NCBI RefSeq assembly: GCF_900156045.1
Contig: NZ_FTMX01000007.1
Coordinates: forward strand, 186,001 to 250,000
Origin: Peribacillus simplex
Lineage (GTDB): Bacteria; Bacillota; Bacilli; Bacillales; DSM-1321
DNA length: 64,000 nucleotides
Reading direction: 5' to 3'
Positions 47,060 through 57,664 of the stretch are shown here, one piece after another; the stretch's first letter is position 1, and every line of letters begins with the position of its first letter. The notes below the pieces were generated by a model. It saw only the letters and a program-made list of their open reading frames with translations, was not told the DNA's origin and ran no database searches. The position numbers and the translations under genes are program-made.

Positions 47060-50000
47060 TTGGAGAAAACTATTCAGAATATTTACTCATTAACTCCACT
47101 TCAAGAAGGAATCCTTTATGAACTGGAAATGAACAATACAGCAGAGAACCTTTACATTTCTCAAATGCGAATCAGGATAACGGGCGCTCTTGAAGTACAT
47201 GCATTATTCCAGGCGTGGAGTCAGGTTGTAGAACGGCATGAAGCATTAAGAATGAAGATCATCTCTAAAAATATCGAAAACAATGTTCAGGTTGTATTCA
47301 ATGCAATGGATTATCAACCAGAAATAATCGATATGACAGAGTTGAATAAACATGATCAATTAAATGAAATTCAGAGAGTGACATTCAAATCCCAGGAGAT
47401 GGATGTGAATAACTCCAATTTGATGAAACTCCAGTTAGTGAAAATCGAAGAAAATCAGTATATCTTGATTTGGACTCATCACCATATAATTTTGGATGGC
47501 TGGAGTACCAGCATCGTCATCGATGAACTCTTTGTTATTTACAGCCGAATTATAGGAAGGGACTCCAAGCGGCTTATTGAAAAGCCAAAGCAATATGGAG
47601 ATTTTATCCGGTATATGAATAAAATCGATGCGGAAGATCTAAACCGTTTTTGGAAAGAGCTGGCAAAGAATATTGAGCAGCCGACAATCACTTTCCCCGT
47701 TCTGAAACATGTGAAGGAAAATCAGCAGGAAAATGATCTGTTTTGGGAGATGGATAAAAAACAGAGTGAACTTTTAAGAGAATTTGCCGCTAAAAACCAT
47801 GTAACGATTAATGTATTATTGCAGTTAATTTGGTCAATCGTCCTAAAGGAAATGTCCAATCAAAATCGAATAGTCTTTGGAATTGTAAGCTCTGGAAGGT
47901 CGAATAACTTATTCAAATCCGAAGAAATTGTTGGGCTGCTCATTAATACGATTCCGATGATAGCTGAAATGAACGATACAGATAGCATTACTGATTTACT
48001 GAAACGGTTCCAGGAAACATTAAACAATATGCTGGATTACTCTCAAATTTCTTTAGTGGATATCAAAAGGCATACGAAATTAAAGAAGGAAGATCCGATT
48101 TTCGAAACTTTATTCGTTTATGAAAATTATCCGGAAGCGAAAAATGAAACGTTTGATATTAACTGGGAAATAGAAGGTGGAAAAGAGACACATAGCTTTC
48201 CATTATCATTACAAGCCCAGGATAATAAAGAAACGATTAAATGCAAATTGTATTTTAATCGCTGTTTCATTGAGCGTTCACTAGTAAATGATATCCAATC
48301 AGCCTTCATGCAGATTGCCCATCAAATTACAAAAGTACAACAAATTGACGAAATATATGTCGATGTTGATTTTTCAAAACTAAAAAATAATGGGAGTAAG
48401 AACCATCAAGAAAAAAGTAACAATAAGATCATATCCACATCCATTAATCAAGAACTTAAAGAAATATGGCAAGAGTTTTTCTTGAACAGTGAGATTGATG
48501 AGGATTCTGATTTCTTTCAATTGGGCGGGCATTCGATAACAGCCATGAAATTGGTGTCTAAAATAAATAAAAGACTTGATGCGAATATGAAATTAGCCGA
48601 TTTGTTTGAAAATCCTACATTGAAATTGCTGAGCCATAAGGTCTTTCCGGAAGTGAATACGACTCCTGAAGATGACACACAAGTAGTTTCATCTTTTGTG
48701 GAAAAGACATTTTTGGAAGTCTTATCAACAAGTCAAATCGATAAAGATGCCGATTTTTTTGAAGTGGGCGGACACTCGATTTTAGCCATGAAGTTATTGA
48801 CAAAACTAAACAAAGAATACAATCAAATTCTAACTTTGAAAAATATTTTTCAAAATTCAACAGTCGAATCGTTGACGGCCTTCATCATTAATGAACTTTC
48901 AGATCATGACATAGAGCAAAGTGAAGCACGACAAAAAAATCATGTTTTATCCAGTAACCAAGAGGCTTTGTGGTTCAACGAAAAACTCAATGGCAAGACA
49001 ACCAATTATAATATCCCTCAGAAATATAAAATTACTGGTAAAGTAGATACTTTTATATTGGAAAAATCCGTAAATCATGTCGTTAATAGACATGAGATTT
49101 TAAGGACCACCGTCCGTGAAAAAGCCGGGAAAGGCTACCAGGAAATCAGGGAAGATTTGTACATTAAAATAGATGAAATTGACCTATCTGCGTTAAAGCC
49201 CGAACAGCAAGCGACTCGTATGCTGCAAATCGAAGACGATGTCCAAGTGGAAATCTTTGAAATTGAAAAAGGTCCTCTCATGACAGTGAAACTGGTTAAA
49301 TTGAGAGAAGAAGAGTCTGTTTTATTTGTGAATCTCCACCATTTCATTTTTGACGGATGGTCAGTGAGTATATTTTTAGATGAATGGTTATCTTTTTATG
49401 ACAGTGAAGTGAATGAAAAGGAACTTATCCTTGGAAACGACTTTAAACAATATAAGGATTTTGCCTTTGAACAGAAAAGCTGGTTAGAACATAACATTAA
49501 AGAAGAATCGCTATTTTGGGAAACAAACTTATCTGGGGAATTACCCAAATTGGAGCTTCCTTTAGATACGATACGTACAAAAGAAAATCGCGCAGATGGC
49601 AGTAGTTTTATAGTGGAACTAACAAGGGAAGAGCTCCATGGTTTAAAGCGGATGTCCCTTGAAAAAAACTCGACATTATTCATGACACTGCTAACGATGT
49701 ACCAGTCTTTTCTAGCAAAATATACAGGTCAAAACGATATCATCGTTGGAAGTCCTTTGGCAAATAGAATGATTGAAGGAACAGAAAAATCGATAGGTTA
49801 TTTTGTCAATACACTGCCCTTTAGATTAAAGCTGGGACATGAGGAAACATTTGAAGAGATTCTGCAAAGAAATACAAACCATATCATCGACATCTATGAT
49901 CATCAGCAAATGACATTGGAGAAAATCGTTGAAGTCATTAACCCTGAAAGAAATTTAGCAAGCACTTCATTATTTCAAACTGTCTTCATTTTACAAAATA

Positions 50001-53000
50001 ATGCCAAAGCTGCCTTTGAAAGTGAATACATAAAGATAACGCCTGAAGTAATAAAATCAAAGGCAGCAAAATTCGATTTGAGTTTAGCTGCAGAAGAATA
50101 TGAAGATAAGCTTTTATTCGCTTTTGAGTATAATTCAGGGATCTTCAATGAACAAACGATTCAAATATTAGCTGAAAATTTCTTAGAGTGGATCAGGAAA
50201 ATTACTTATCAGCCTGAACGATCGATTGACAAGATATCCGTCGTGAGTAAGAGGCAGGAAAAAGTATTATTGGAAGAATGGCAGGGAGAAACCATTCGGT
50301 TTGAGGGGATCAATGACACAATCCCAGAAGCCTTCCATAAAATTGTTGAGCGGTTTCCTGATAAGGTAGCCATTGTTGATGGTCCGAGAACCATTACATA
50401 TCGCGAACTGAATAATAAGAGCAATCGACTTTCACACTATTTACTAAGCAAAGGGATTTCTAAAGAAGAAAGAATCGGAATTTATGTGAATCGATCAATT
50501 GATATGGTGACAGGGATGTTGGCAGTAATTAAAGCTGGTGCTGCGTATGTTCCATTAGATCCTCATTATCCTGATGAACGGTTAAGCTATATGGTTGAAG
50601 ATTCGTCCATTTCTTATTGCTTGAGTCACAAAGAACTCGGAAAGAATGGTTTGATTGACTCATCCAAAATAATATATTTTGAAGATATTGAAAAGGAATC
50701 GGATTTGTTAATGGAAACGAATCTTCACATTGCGGATCAGAGAGACTTGGCATATGTCATTTATACCTCTGGAACGACAGGCAGGCCAAAAGGAGTCATG
50801 TTAGAGCATAGAGGAATCATTAACTTAGTTTATAACCAAAATGAAATGATGTGTTTGGATACATCAGCTAAAGTGCTGCAATTCGCTACGTTTAATTTTG
50901 ATTCATCCGTCATAGAAATTTTCAGCACACTATTATTCGGTGCCGAGCTGCATATAAGTGTAGATAAAGAAAATCAATTTGACATGAGTAAACTTGTTGA
51001 ACAAATTAAGCGGGAAGGAATTTCTCATATCATTTTACCGCCTGCTGTGTTGAAAGAACTGCCAATCATTGAATTGAGTACGATTAAAGTGTTGGGATCT
51101 GCAGGTTCTGAATGTCCAGTTGAGCTCGTTTCAAAGTTTAAACATATATCGTTTTTCAATGGCTATGGGCCTACGGAATATTCGGTATGTACTAGCTTTA
51201 AAATGTTTCCACCGAATGAGGATGTTACAGATGAATTCGTTGTTTCAATCGGGAAGCCTTTGACTAACACGGTTGCACTTGTGTTGGATGAAAACCGGAA
51301 ACTAGTGCCGGCAGGGTCAGTTGGTGAACTTTACGTTGGAGGAATTGGGTTAGCAAGGGGATATTTGAATAATGAGAGCCTGACAAATGAAAGATTCATA
51401 TCCAATCCATTCAACCCTGCAGAAAAAGTATACAGAACTGGGGATTTAGTTAAGCATAACAAAGCTGGGGAATTAGTTTATATAGGCAGGGCGGACGATC
51501 AAGTGAAAATAAGGGGATACCGTGTTGAACTATCGGAGGTTAATGCTTCATTACGAAAAATGGCAGAAATCAAGGATAGTTATGTAACGGTAATGGAAGC
51601 TGGATTTGAGAATAAAAGGCTAATTGCTTATTATACGGTGAATGATGAGGTTTCGATAGATTCAATCAGAAGACGATTGAAAGAAACACTGCCTGCTTTC
51701 ATGATTCCTGCCCATTTTCTGCAATTGGATAAATTTCCTTTGACGCCGAATGGAAAAGTTGATCGGAAATCCCTGCCGAAATGGACGGATCAGTTTGATG
51801 AGAGGAAGGAAAAAGTACTTGATGTGCAAGAATTGTCCAAATCTGAAACAGAGCTTCTGACTATTTGGAGAAATGTTTTAAACGATCCCACTATAGGACC
51901 AGAAGATAACTTTTTTGAATGTGGCGGTGATTCAATCATCAGTATTCAAATATGCTCTGCCGCAAAAGAAAAAGATTTATTTATAACTCCTAAAGATTTA
52001 TTTGAATGCCAAACGGTCCGTGAGCTAGGGAATATTGTAAATGAGCTGGAGCAAAAACAAGTGGTTCAAGAAACAGTATCAGGTTATGTCCCGTTGACGC
52101 CTATTCAATCTTGGTTTTTTAATGAAAATCATGAGAATATCCATCATTGGAATCAATCAGTCGTTTTGATGAAGGATAATACGTTGACGACTGAACAATA
52201 TAAAAAGATCATCATGAAATTAATAGATCAGCACGACGTTTTAAGGACATTATTTGAAAAACATGGTGATTCATATATCGGCAATATTTCAAATGCTGAT
52301 ACGGCATGTTGTTTTCATGAGTACGATGTTTCAAGTTTTAAAGATGAAAAAAGCTTGAAGGAAATTAATGAGCTAGAAGAAAACGCCCAACAAAGTTTAA
52401 ATATACACAATGGCCCTTTGATGAAGTTCCTTCTATTCAGGGATCGAAGGGAGGTAAGGGTTTTTTGGGTGATTCATCACCTTGTGGTTGATGGTGTTTC
52501 GTGGAGGATACTTCTTGAACAATTTGAAAGATGCTATCAACAGATAAAGAATGAACAAGAACCATCATTGCCTTTAAAAACGACTTCTTATAAACAATGG
52601 TCCGAGAAACTAAACGAATACCAGAACGTTGACCTACCGGAAGAGGCCGTTCAATATTGGGAAAAGGAAATGAATGTTCCAGTTTCTCCGCTGAAAGAAG
52701 ACTTAGGAGAAACATGTGATTTTGAAAACATGTATCAAATACAAGTGGATGAGGCCCAAACACAAAACCTCATTAAAAACACTCTAAGAAAACATAAAAC
52801 GACGATTGATGAAGTTTTATTATCCGTTATCGCACATGCACTTTCCAATCGAATGGGAATCAATGAATTTTGGCTCGATTTAGAAGGACATGGCAGAGAG
52901 GATATTGAGGATGATATGGATTTATCAAGGACGGTAGGGTGGTTCACCTCGATTTATCCAGTAAGGATTAAAGGAATGGCGACTTTGGGCTCAACCTTGA

Positions 53001-54745
53001 GAAATACAAAAAGCATATTAAGAAATGTGCCAAACAAAGGGTTTGACTTTGGAATCCTAAAGTATATTTCCAATCGGAATCATAACTATCCAGATAGCCT
53101 CGTGAGTTACAACTATCTAGGTCAGTTTAATAACACTGGTGATATGGAACAAACCAATAGCAGCAATATAGATTCGAACTATAAATTTCCATATAAACTC
53201 AATTTTGTTGCCAGCATCGTAAACAATAAACTCATGCTGAATATTATTGGCGATAGCAGCAATGAAAACTTCCGAATGATATGTAAAGAAGTTGAAATAC
53301 ATTTAAACAAAATATTAAGTGGAAGTGCAGATTTGAATGACTCGATTGTCGAAACGGATTTTGAAGCTGAGAAAATAGTCGATGGAAGCACGATCTCCCA
53401 TTTCATTAATAAGTTTAATAACATTGAAGAGATATACCCAGTGACATCACTTCAAGAAGGGATGTTATTCCATAGCGAAGTAACCCAAAGTCCTGAATAT
53501 ATTTCACAGCTATCCATTGATTTAGTAGGTGATCTGGACTTGGATAAATTAGAAGAAGCCTGGAATGAAACCTGTAGAAAATACGATGTTCTAAGATCCG
53601 TTTTCAGGCGCAATCAATTGGGGGACCGTTATCAAATCATACTTAATGACATTTATTATGTGTTTAATCATGTGGATCTAACGATGTTTAGTGAAGACGA
53701 GTCAGAATCCAAGATAGAAAATCTTTTAGAGCATAGCAAAAATAGACAAACGGATTTAGAGAATGGTCCGCTCATGAACATCACTTTGATCCAGCTATCG
53801 GATCATCGCTATAAATTCATATGGACACATCATCATGCTTTAATAGATGGCTGGAGCCTGCAAATTGTCATTAATCATTTTTTGGATAATTACCGAAACC
53901 CTTTCAATATTACAAGAGACAGTGATGAACATAAGAATGCTTATAAACAAGTCATGGATCATGTCAGGAATATTAATAAACAGGAAGAAGAAGCTTTTTG
54001 GAATGAAGAATTGAGGGATTTCGAACAAGTAAAAGCACTTTCGGGTAATAAAACGGATAAGGTAGCTTTTACATCGGATAAAGTTATTGAATATAGCTTA
54101 CCTGAAGAGCTTACCGAAAGATTAATAGAATTATCCAAGCGGCATAGAAAGACAATTAATACCGTTGTTCAAGGAGTTTGGAGCATCGTTCTATCCTACC
54201 TCAGTGAAAGCGACTCAGTATGCTATGGGGTGACAAGCTCAGGAAGGAACCTCAGCATTCCGCATATTGAATCAGCTGTAGGCTTATTGATCAATACTCT
54301 GCCATTCTCTTTGAAAATCGATTGGGATGATGATTTACACTCCTATCTAACTGCTATTCAAAACAAGCAGTTACAAATGAGAGAGTATGAGTTCAGTTCA
54401 CTTACGGATATAAAGCGATACGCTGAAATTCCATGGGATAAGGAATTATTCCAACATATATTTGTATTCGAAAATTATCCGAGCACAGAAGTTGCGGATG
54501 ATTCGCAAATCATGATCGAAAATTCAGTTGGAAGTGAATCGACCAATTTTGATCTTACGTTCTCTGCGGCTGTAATGCAATCCAAGCTGCATTATAAAAT
54601 CATTTATAAAGACAGTAAATTCGATGAAAATGAAATTTTACGTTTTATGGATTCCATGCAGGAAATATTCGTAAAACTAACAGAAGAAGAAACACTTCTA
54701 TCCATTGGTAAATTAATAAATCACTTGAAAGTTGGGGCCCGATGA
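47060..54745 (+). CDS. NRPS 4: C-T-T-C-A-T-E-C
   Basis: A 2561-residue synthetase holding module 5 (C5-T-T, no A domain), module 6 (C-A-T-E) and the C domain of module 7. Motifs: C5 HHHIILDGWS at 140; T5a Ser492 (LGGHSI) and T5b Ser573 (VGGHSI) in tandem; C6 HHFIFDGWS at about 759; A6 TSGTTGRPKG at about 1235; T6 Ser1625 (CGGDSI); E6 HHLVVDGVSW at 1806; C7 HHHALIDGWS at about 2256. C5 and C7 open like DCL domains and C6 like LCL. The A6 code reads DSIIGAGVC, unassigned. TTG 47060 lies 7 bp after GGGAGG; earlier in-frame starts lack a site. It overlaps the last NRPS gene by 4 bp. Confidence 0.88.
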   Translation: MEKTIQNIYSLTPLQEGILYELEMNNTAENLYISQMRIRITGALEVHALFQAWSQVVERHEALRMKIISKNIENNVQVVFNAMDYQPEIIDMTELNKHDQLNEIQRVTFKSQEMDVNNSNLMKLQLVKIEENQYILIWTHHHIILDGWSTSIVIDELFVIYSRIIGRDSKRLIEKPKQYGDFIRYMNKIDAEDLNRFWKELAKNIEQPTITFPVLKHVKENQQENDLFWEMDKKQSELLREFAAKNHVTINVLLQLIWSIVLKEMSNQNRIVFGIVSSGRSNNLFKSEEIVGLLINTIPMIAEMNDTDSITDLLKRFQETLNNMLDYSQISLVDIKRHTKLKKEDPIFETLFVYENYPEAKNETFDINWEIEGGKETHSFPLSLQAQDNKETIKCKLYFNRCFIERSLVNDIQSAFMQIAHQITKVQQIDEIYVDVDFSKLKNNGSKNHQEKSNNKIISTSINQELKEIWQEFFLNSEIDEDSDFFQLGGHSITAMKLVSKINKRLDANMKLADLFENPTLKLLSHKVFPEVNTTPEDDTQVVSSFVEKTFLEVLSTSQIDKDADFFEVGGHSILAMKLLTKLNKEYNQILTLKNIFQNSTVESLTAFIINELSDHDIEQSEARQKNHVLSSNQEALWFNEKLNGKTTNYNIPQKYKITGKVDTFILEKSVNHVVNRHEILRTTVREKAGKGYQEIREDLYIKIDEIDLSALKPEQQATRMLQIEDDVQVEIFEIEKGPLMTVKLVKLREEESVLFVNLHHFIFDGWSVSIFLDEWLSFYDSEVNEKELILGNDFKQYKDFAFEQKSWLEHNIKEESLFWETNLSGELPKLELPLDTIRTKENRADGSSFIVELTREELHGLKRMSLEKNSTLFMTLLTMYQSFLAKYTGQNDIIVGSPLANRMIEGTEKSIGYFVNTLPFRLKLGHEETFEEILQRNTNHIIDIYDHQQMTLEKIVEVINPERNLASTSLFQTVFILQNNAKAAFESEYIKITPEVIKSKAAKFDLSLAAEEYEDKLLFAFEYNSGIFNEQTIQILAENFLEWIRKITYQPERSIDKISVVSKRQEKVLLEEWQGETIRFEGINDTIPEAFHKIVERFPDKVAIVDGPRTITYRELNNKSNRLSHYLLSKGISKEERIGIYVNRSIDMVTGMLAVIKAGAAYVPLDPHYPDERLSYMVEDSSISYCLSHKELGKNGLIDSSKIIYFEDIEKESDLLMETNLHIADQRDLAYVIYTSGTTGRPKGVMLEHRGIINLVYNQNEMMCLDTSAKVLQFATFNFDSSVIEIFSTLLFGAELHISVDKENQFDMSKLVEQIKREGISHIILPPAVLKELPIIELSTIKVLGSAGSECPVELVSKFKHISFFNGYGPTEYSVCTSFKMFPPNEDVTDEFVVSIGKPLTNTVALVLDENRKLVPAGSVGELYVGGIGLARGYLNNESLTNERFISNPFNPAEKVYRTGDLVKHNKAGELVYIGRADDQVKIRGYRVELSEVNASLRKMAEIKDSYVTVMEAGFENKRLIAYYTVNDEVSIDSIRRRLKETLPAFMIPAHFLQLDKFPLTPNGKVDRKSLPKWTDQFDERKEKVLDVQELSKSETELLTIWRNVLNDPTIGPEDNFFECGGDSIISIQICSAAKEKDLFITPKDLFECQTVRELGNIVNELEQKQVVQETVSGYVPLTPIQSWFFNENHENIHHWNQSVVLMKDNTLTTEQYKKIIMKLIDQHDVLRTLFEKHGDSYIGNISNADTACCFHEYDVSSFKDEKSLKEINELEENAQQSLNIHNGPLMKFLLFRDRREVRVFWVIHHLVVDGVSWRILLEQFERCYQQIKNEQEPSLPLKTTSYKQWSEKLNEYQNVDLPEEAVQYWEKEMNVPVSPLKEDLGETCDFENMYQIQVDEAQTQNLIKNTLRKHKTTIDEVLLSVIAHALSNRMGINEFWLDLEGHGREDIEDDMDLSRTVGWFTSIYPVRIKGMATLGSTLRNTKSILRNVPNKGFDFGILKYISNRNHNYPDSLVSYNYLGQFNNTGDMEQTNSSNIDSNYKFPYKLNFVASIVNNKLMLNIIGDSSNENFRMICKEVEIHLNKILSGSADLNDSIVETDFEAEKIVDGSTISHFINKFNNIEEIYPVTSLQEGMLFHSEVTQSPEYISQLSIDLVGDLDLDKLEEAWNETCRKYDVLRSVFRRNQLGDRYQIILNDIYYVFNHVDLTMFSEDESESKIENLLEHSKNRQTDLENGPLMNITLIQLSDHRYKFIWTHHHALIDGWSLQIVINHFLDNYRNPFNITRDSDEHKNAYKQVMDHVRNINKQEEEAFWNEELRDFEQVKALSGNKTDKVAFTSDKVIEYSLPEELTERLIELSKRHRKTINTVVQGVWSIVLSYLSESDSVCYGVTSSGRNLSIPHIESAVGLLINTLPFSLKIDWDDDLHSYLTAIQNKQLQMREYEFSSLTDIKRYAEIPWDKELFQHIFVFENYPSTEVADDSQIMIENSVGSESTNFDLTFSAAVMQSKLHYKIIYKDSKFDENEILRFMDSMQEIFVKLTEEETLLSIGKLINHLKVGAR

Positions 54746-57645
54746 TAAGTAAATCGATGACGACGAATAAATTGATGTCAATAACTGAAGCTTTTATAAA
54801 AATCGTGGAAGATAATCAGTCAAAAACGGCACTTTGTGAAAATGAACGGCAAATTACTTATAAAGAATTGGATATACTTTCAGATAATCTTGCCAAAAGG
54901 ATCATTGATTTGGGGATTCAAGAAGAAACAATGATCGGGATTCCAAGCAAAAGGTCCATTGAACTGATCATCGGGATGCTTGCCATAATAAAGTCAGGCT
55001 GTTGCTATGTTCCAATAGACGAAAAGTACCCATTAAAAAGATTGGAATATATGCTTGCAGATACGGATATGAAGTTCTTCTTATCGTTTAATGGGCAAGA
55101 AGGGAAGCTTCGTGAATTGGATATTGAACCAATTACATTTGAGATTAATGAACTAAGCAGGGAAGGGCATATTCCCGTTAACCGTTCTTCGGAGAATGGT
55201 CTCGCATATGTTATCTATACATCGGGAACGACTGGAAAGCCTAAAGGTGTGATGATTGAGCAAAAGAGTGTAGTCAATTTAGTATTGAACTCTGAAATTC
55301 TTGAAATAAACGAAAATAATAGAGTGGCTCAATTTTCCAACCCATGCTTTGACGCCGCAACTTTTGAGATATGGGGAGCTTTATTGAATGGCGCAACTTT
55401 ATTCTTGATGTCGAATGAGTTCACTTCCTTTGATGATTGGAAAGCAGCGATATCCATTGGAAAGGTGGATGTAGCTTTTTTTACGACAGGTCTTTTCAAT
55501 GCAATGGTTGATGAGGATCCATTAATTTTTGAAGGATTAAAGAAAATTGTGGTTGGCGGAGATAAAATCTCGGTTTCCCATGTGAGAAGATTGAAGCAAA
55601 CAATCGGACATTTTTCCTTGATTAATGGGTATGGACCAACTGAATGCACGACTTTTGCACTTTGCCATGAGGTCGAAGACAAAGATGCAGATGTTATTCC
55701 CATTGGAAAGCCGTTGAGCAATGTAGAAATCATGATTCTATCTGAAGAACAAGTAGAGGTAGCGGATGGGGAAATAGGCGAGATCTACATTGGCGGTCAA
55801 GGGGTCATGAGAGGCTATTTAAATCAGCCGCAATTAACGGAACAAGCTTTGATCATGGATGTTTTGAATCAGGCGAAGTGGTACAAAACAGGTGATCATG
55901 GCGTCCGGTTACACAATGGGGAAATCCTGTACAAAGGCCGAAAAGACAGTCAAGTGAAAATTCGCGGCTTTAGAATTGAACTGAATGAAATTCAGGAAAA
56001 GCTTGATAAATACATGAAGATTGAAAGTTCAGTAATTGCTGTTAAAAACATCAATGGTGAGAATTATGTTATCGCTTATTACAAACATAAAGATGAGAAA
56101 GCGGAAAACGCTGAAAAGGATATTAAAGATTATCTGAGCAATGAATTGCCGAATTATATGATTCCCCATTTTTTTGTCAGAGTGGATGATTTCCCGCTTA
56201 ATGCCAACGGTAAAGTGGATAAAGACAAATTATTGGAAATGGATATCATGCAAAATAAAACTTCCTTGGCCAATCAAGAAACTGGAAAGAAAAAAGAAGT
56301 ATTGGAGATTTGGAGAAATATATTAGGAAATCCAAGTCTAGGATTGGACGACAACTTCTTTGAAAATGGAGGCCATTCCATTTTAGCTACAAAACTGGTC
56401 TATGTAATGAAGGAAACCGTACTTCCTGAGGCCACTTTACAAATATTATTGGAAAATAACACAGTCAATAAATTTGTTGAGGCACTTGAAGTCGATTCAG
56501 CTGGCAGCATGGAAGCGGTGATGGAGAAAGATTCCATGCTCGCTCCAGCGTTGATGGAGAAAATAAGGGGAATATCCACTAAATCAGTTGAAATTGAAAA
56601 AAATATGATGATTACAGGTGGAACAGGGTTTTTAGGAGCACATCTATTAAATAAATTGTTACTGGAATTGGAAGATGTCAAAATCTATTGTTTGGTTAGA
56701 TTTCCTTCAAGAAATAGATTGAAAGATACCTTAATGAAATATGGTCTTTGGCAGGATGATTTCGTAAGTAGAATCGTTGTAATTGAAGGGGATCTTAGTA
56801 AACATCAATTCGGTCTGGATGATATGACATATGAGAAATTAAGCAATGATGTTTCTCATGTGTATCATGTCGGTGCCGAAACGAATTTCTTCGAGCCATA
56901 TAGCAAATCAAAGATTTCGAATGTGGATGGTGTAGTGGAGATCATTAAGTTTGCTTCATCACACACTCGGAAAAACATTCATTATGCCTCAACACTTTCT
57001 GTCTTGACCGGTGAAAGGAAATGGGACGAGGAGGACGAGTTGGTTTACTCCCCCGATTTAATGATTGGGTACAGCCAGTCCAAATGGGTTGCCGAGAAAT
57101 TGCTTCTTCAAGCAAGGGAACATGGACTGACAATCGATATTTTCCGATTAGGCAGGATTTCATCTAATTCAAACGGGGTTTGGAACGAGAAGGATATGTT
57201 GTACAAGGTTTTTGAATCATTTATTGAACAAAGGATATTGCCATTTAAAGAGGAAATTCATTTTGAATTGATGCCAGTCGACTTTGTAAGTGAGTTCATT
57301 TACAAAATATCAAAATTGAATGCGAATCAGAAGCTCGGAATCTATCATATGTTCAATGATCAGAGGGTTTCAAGTGAATTCGTGACCTCCTTCTTCGAAA
57401 AAAATGAAATACCATACTCCAACATGGATTTGGAAGAATGGTTACAATCATTAAAAGAAATGACACAATCCAACGAGATTCATTCATTAAGTGCTTTGTC
57501 CCAGTTAATTGATGAATCGACAAAATTAAAAGAGTCGGAAATCCTGCAATCCAAAACCAAGAAGGAAATGGAATTGCTATCAATGAAAATGCCGGAAATC
57601 GATTCAGGGTATGTTGAAAGCTTTATGAATTTCATGCTGAAATAA
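54742..57645 (+). CDS. NRPS 5: A-T-R, termination with reductive release
   Basis: A 967-residue termination synthetase without its own C domain, which is supplied by the end of NRPS 4. A7 (15-515, TSGTTGKPKG at about 159), T7 (Ser546 in NGGHSI), and a thioester reductase (about 620-960) with NADPH loop GGTGFLGA and catalytic Tyr-Lys in YSQSKW (777-781). The A7 code DAFFVGGTF resembles Val/Ile/Leu codes. The reductase releases the chain as an aldehyde, which can close on the N-terminal amine of residue 1 as an imine, or be reduced further to an alcohol. The ATG overlaps the NRPS 4 stop by 4 bp. Confidence 0.9.
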   Translation: MISKSMTTNKLMSITEAFIKIVEDNQSKTALCENERQITYKELDILSDNLAKRIIDLGIQEETMIGIPSKRSIELIIGMLAIIKSGCCYVPIDEKYPLKRLEYMLADTDMKFFLSFNGQEGKLRELDIEPITFEINELSREGHIPVNRSSENGLAYVIYTSGTTGKPKGVMIEQKSVVNLVLNSEILEINENNRVAQFSNPCFDAATFEIWGALLNGATLFLMSNEFTSFDDWKAAISIGKVDVAFFTTGLFNAMVDEDPLIFEGLKKIVVGGDKISVSHVRRLKQTIGHFSLINGYGPTECTTFALCHEVEDKDADVIPIGKPLSNVEIMILSEEQVEVADGEIGEIYIGGQGVMRGYLNQPQLTEQALIMDVLNQAKWYKTGDHGVRLHNGEILYKGRKDSQVKIRGFRIELNEIQEKLDKYMKIESSVIAVKNINGENYVIAYYKHKDEKAENAEKDIKDYLSNELPNYMIPHFFVRVDDFPLNANGKVDKDKLLEMDIMQNKTSLANQETGKKKEVLEIWRNILGNPSLGLDDNFFENGGHSILATKLVYVMKETVLPEATLQILLENNTVNKFVEALEVDSAGSMEAVMEKDSMLAPALMEKIRGISTKSVEIEKNMMITGGTGFLGAHLLNKLLLELEDVKIYCLVRFPSRNRLKDTLMKYGLWQDDFVSRIVVIEGDLSKHQFGLDDMTYEKLSNDVSHVYHVGAETNFFEPYSKSKISNVDGVVEIIKFASSHTRKNIHYASTLSVLTGERKWDEEDELVYSPDLMIGYSQSKWVAEKLLLQAREHGLTIDIFRLGRISSNSNGVWNEKDMLYKVFESFIEQRILPFKEEIHFELMPVDFVSEFIYKISKLNANQKLGIYHMFNDQRVSSEFVTSFFEKNEIPYSNMDLEEWLQSLKEMTQSNEIHSLSALSQLIDESTKLKESEILQSKTKKEMELLSMKMPEIDSGYVESFMNFMLK

Positions 57646-57664
57646 TCGATCATGGAGAAGGGGG

